A DNA stretch of 64,000 nucleotides from Ctenosaura bakeri (Eukaryota; Chordata; Lepidosauria; Squamata; Iguanidae), in NCBI GenBank assembly GCA_948474755.1, contig CAOLHI010002112.1, forward strand, positions 225,819 through 289,818, read 5' to 3'. The notes under the pieces were generated by a model. It was not told where the DNA came from. It was given only the letters and a program-made list of their open reading frames with translations, and ran no database searches. The position numbers were made by a program, and so were the translations under genes. This document shows positions 60,589-64,000 of the stretch, in pieces; position 1 is the first letter of the stretch, and each line of letters begins with the position of its first letter.

Positions 60589-60686
60589 TCAATATCTACC
60601 ATAGGGGTGTTCCCTGTAACCCCCTCTGGTTGATCTGGGAGGTGGTGCTTTTAGGCTTGGACGACTTATGGCCCACTCTTCTTGCG
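60589..60686 (-). CDS. KHDRBS2: KHDRBS2 (SLM-1) terminal coding exon
   Basis: This exon carries the last 31 codons and the TGA stop of a STAR-family KH-domain RNA-binding protein. Its first two bases (CG) complete a codon split by the intron (phase 1). The peptide starts QEEWA, contains SLKAPPPR and ends RGGYREHPYGRY, the tyrosine-rich tail shared by Sam68 and the SLM proteins. The GGYREHPYGRY form with SLKAPP fits SLM-1 better than Sam68 (GAYREHPYGRY) or KHDRBS3 (VYRDQPYGRY); that comparison is from memory of the families. The acceptor is strong: a pyrimidine-rich tract ending tctgttttag. Family members bind U/A-rich RNA and regulate alternative splicing in the nucleus, SLM-1 mainly in neurons. 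In Sam68 the corresponding tail contributes to nuclear localisation. The KH domain lies upstream, outside the window. Confidence 0.92.
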
Positions 60687-63600
60687 CTAAAACAGACAAA
60701 ATGAGAAGGAAGAGTTGGCTTTATTTCGGTAAGCATGTGTCAAGTGGTTCCCCATAGTGCATTTAAGCAAACAAAATATGAAGTTGGTTTTGTGATCTAT
60801 ATTTTGCGTCCTCCCTAAAACCTTATTTATAAGATTCAATTGTCTGCCTAGGCAGCTCTCAGTAAAAACCAACAAACCTCTTTCCTTCATTCGACGCAAG
60901 ACATGAATATCCAATTTCCTGGTAACACAATCATTTCTGGGAAAAAAACCCACTCCTTTAAGTCTGCAGGCTCCAAACACATTCCATAACTGAGTTTGTA
61001 ACATGCTATGCTAGAGCACCAAAGTGAATATCATTTTCTACAGCTGGTACATTAACAGGATCAGATCTTGAGTCAGAAGTGGATGATTGAAATACTTATG
61101 ATTTTCTGCTTTCACTTTCAACTAAAAAAAGAAAAGAAAATGGTAGAGTGGAAAGCACTAACATTAGAAGAGAGTTTTCCAGCACATACAGATAATTCTG
61201 CATGAACTTGACAATATACTAATTAGTATATACATATCAGTGATTCCAAGACCAGTAATGAATTGATCTCATGTGGTAATTAGAGCCATAATGACTTTTA
61301 GTGGATTTACTGTCACTGTTGCAAATTTCTCCAGCAGATGATCACTGCAGTGTTGCTGTTGTTATGCTGTATGAGTAGGTCTGATTTGCTTGATGGATTT
61401 GGGAAACAGAATGGGACGTCTGAACCATGTTTTTCTGTTGATATCCCCATTAGTCTTTTGAATAAATGGGGCACTGAGGTGGAGTGTATGGGAGGCTTTC
61501 TGGAGTCTGAGGTTAGCTGCCTCTTTGAACCTGTTGCATCCTACACTTTGTAATACAGTAACCTTCTCCTCAGCTTGCTACAACAGATGAAGCACAGAAA
61601 TCTAAACACAGACATGCATTACAGATGCAAAATGCATAGTAAAGTTACAGTTCATCCTGGCAAATGCCTGGAATCTTATGGTGTGAAGTATTTGATTATT
61701 TTGGTTGCAAAAGTGGTTGTAAAAGTGATCACATTACAATCAGATTTGTAACTCCTGATTTAGACCATTTCTGCACGAGACTGTTACTGCCCCTTCCTAA
61801 ACTGCAAACCTCAGGATTCCATAGGATGTTGAAAGTGGAATCATAGCACTGTAACAGTCTAGTGCAGAAATGGCCTTAGAGAGGCCTGGAACCAAAGAAC
61901 AATGATGCAGTGCTGATACAATGGGACTCTTCTATCTCACTCTTCCACTCACAACCACCAGACTCCTAAATGTTGGGAGACTCTTTCAGATGGCATGAGA
62001 AGGAATGCAGAGGGCTGAAACTGGATAAGAATATCTAAGGTCTTCTGTTTGTTCAAAAGTTTCTGTGCATCCCAACCAGAGAACATAATTTCTAGATGTG
62101 AAAAAAACAGATGTCGCTTTCAGATGGGTACCCAACTGGTGCCAGTCTTGCAGTTGCTCCTTTGTCTATGCTCCTTTGTCTTTCCTCACCCTTCTAGTAT
62201 CGCTATATCTACATCAAGGAAGCCCTGTATTGGCCTTGTTATCTCCCAGTTTCCAAATTTGTACAACTTTTACACATTCACTACAAACATTTCAAATTGA
62301 TGCAGATCAGGAGACATGGTAATTAATTGCTGTGTTTCTTATATAGATAAGTATGTTTGATAGGTCATCCTGAATGGCAAGAACCAGCTATATTTACAAC
62401 TTTGTATACATCCTTCCAATGGTAGCAGCAGAAAATTCAGAGGGGGGAAATCATAAAAGGGATGAAGCATATTTCTAGTTGAGTGAATGGTGCCCTCCAT
62501 TTGCAGCAGACTGCAATGTCAATTTTTCAAAAGATGGGGGTGCAAAAGGTGCTTGCAGGATGCAAACATGGATGTTCCTCATCTATGACTTACCTAGATG
62601 ATAAAATACAAACACATTTGTAGATATGAAAAGTGATTTTGCTTTAAGTAACGACAAAAGTCCAGAAATGGGACAGGGTCAAGCAGGGGCAGTGAGTTCC
62701 TCGTTGGGGGAGGGTGCTTGCCTACTGCCCTGGATCCTCAAACAAACAATCAATCTTTTCACCATCCATCTGGTCCCAGCTTCTAGCTTAGTCTCTGTAG
62801 TTAACACCACACGAATGCAATTTCTAATTAAATTAGCAGGAGGGAACAAAAATCTAGGGCACAAAAGGTGACTGGCGTGCTGCCCACCATCTTCTTTCAG
62901 ACACATGGGAGAATTTTGGGGATATTTCAAATGGGTAAACAAAGGCAGAATTTAACCCAGGATCTTAATATTGTTAAAATGTGATGCAGTCTGTAATTCC
63001 TAGAAAAGGTTGTTTTTAATTTGGCAAATGACTGGTAATTTACAGTACAAAAGCTCCAGAAGAAGCTGAGTCATTAAACTTTTTAATTTGATCTAACCAA
63101 GCTTTTAAATTAACAATCATGTTTTTCTTAACCACTATTGACTACTTTTGTACGGAAAATATGTGATTAGATGACTCTAGGCAATTTAAAATGAGCAATA
63201 ATAATCTTGGAATGTTAATTTATATTGAAAGCAGCATCTTGGCAAAGAAATGACAGGGAAAAAATATCTTGCAAAAAGAAGTCTAGGAAATTATTTGTAA
63301 TGTTACCAATGTTAACATAGCTTACTATTCTTGAAAAGTTTGTGGCTCTTTTTAAAAAATGAAAAGGAATTTATTGTACATCTCATTTTCTTGTGTTTCC
63401 AAAGTACTCTCAGGGTATAGAGACCTTTTCTGAATGAGTCAGTGGGCTGATACATGCTGGTTGATTGCTCCCACCAGCAGTGAGAATAGCTTTAAAAAAA
63501 AAATCATGCAACTTCTTTCTGTGGTTTGTCTGAACCTGGCAGGAACTGACATTCTAGCTTGTCTCCTTATTTAGAAACCTGAAAAATATCCTCTGGTTTG

Positions 63601-64000
63601 TTCCTTGGTTGCTTCTCTGGCTTGTTGCAGGGGCGTGGGGGAACAAACCATTGGCCAGGTCCTGTCAGGTGTCAACATCATGCCAAACACATCAAAGAAA
63701 CAAGATATGTGGCTTCTTTAGCCACTAGTGCTATGAGCACAAGCAACTGGGCAGTGTTCACCATCATTTTGCTTGTTACCTATAAGCCAGGATTCTTGTG
63801 GAAATCTGGCAGATCATGACAACCAGACAGGCCTATATGTCTGTGTGTGATTAACTGCATTAGAGATCAAAGATTTCTTATTAGCATTTACTTCTTGTCA
63901 AAAGTGAAACATTTGTCCAGCCCTATGTTTCTGCCCAACTTACTCATTTATAGGCAGAGACTCTAATGTTATATCTACTTACACAGAAGTAAGGCCCATT
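60687..64000 (-). other. Last intron of KHDRBS2 (partial)
   Basis: It begins at the acceptor AG (60687-60688, minus strand) and continues past the window edge; no upstream coding exon is found. KHDRBS2 introns are long in other amniotes, so this fits. It contains one short M1 MITE and otherwise unique AT-rich sequence. The final 25 bases (acagaagtaaggcccatt) look like the start of the small interspersed family seen at 11636. Confidence 0.7.
61763..61875. mobile_element. M1 MITE, short deletion derivative, with TTA target duplication
   Basis: Ends gaccatttctgcacgagac and gtgcagaaatggcc are inverted copies. tta flanks the element at 61760-61762 and 61876-61878. It carries the same internal deletion as the copy at 11876. 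A 3-bp TTA duplication is typical of PIF/Harbinger elements. Confidence 0.8.

Noticed and set aside
60687..61004. 105-codon minus-strand frame next to the KHDRBS2 exon
   Set aside because: It lies in the last intron, includes the polypyrimidine tract of the acceptor and shows no protein-like features.
1..64000. CRISPR arrays, operons, phage or toxin-antitoxin systems
   Set aside because: The sequence is vertebrate nuclear DNA. The only regularly spaced repeats are microsatellites and the transposon minisatellites.

Overview
This is a vertebrate nuclear window, and the repeats point to a squamate reptile, probably an iguanian lizard of the Anolis/Sceloporus kind. It carries many Sauria-type SINEs (tRNA-derived head, Bov-B-type tail), three SINEs with a 5S-rRNA-derived head, a Bov-B LINE fragment, CR1 and L1 3' ends, an ERV-like solo LTR and many short inverted-repeat DNA transposons. 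The sequence is AT-rich, has long unique non-coding stretches and shows no bacterial or viral gene organisation. Species-level assignment is inference.

The only host gene I recognise with confidence is at the right edge: the last coding exon of KHDRBS2 (SLM-1, a STAR-family RNA-binding splicing regulator) on the minus strand at 60589-60686. Its 3' UTR runs to about 59860 and its last intron fills 60687-64000. Everything to the left lies downstream of this gene and reads as a gene desert. A cluster of splice-bounded open segments at 57448-58505 (minus strand) is the best candidate for an unrecognised transcript.

Layout: 1-5.3 kb holds a Sauria SINE broken by two later insertions, then a solo LTR. 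5.3-14.4 kb is mostly unique, with two inverted-repeat elements. 14.5-21.5 kb holds a hAT end, a second LTR, a terminal-inverted-repeat element, a large hairpin, an intact-frame CR1 end and a palindromic MITE. 22-33 kb is largely unique; 30.1-32.2 kb is strikingly repeat-poor. 33.4-34.1 kb is a non-autonomous hAT element with a perfect 8-bp target duplication. 37-53.5 kb is dense in SINEs and DNA transposons, including a pogo/Tigger-like element with an internal minisatellite and a 1.4-kb element with a GC-rich core. 53.6-56.2 kb has two L1 3' ends in opposite orientation. 57.4-64 kb holds the exon-like cluster and the end of KHDRBS2.

There is no operon, CRISPR array, phage or defence system here, and I did not find a convincing new biological system. 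The value lies in the transposon structures, which can be checked from the coordinates given, and in the unexplained exon cluster.
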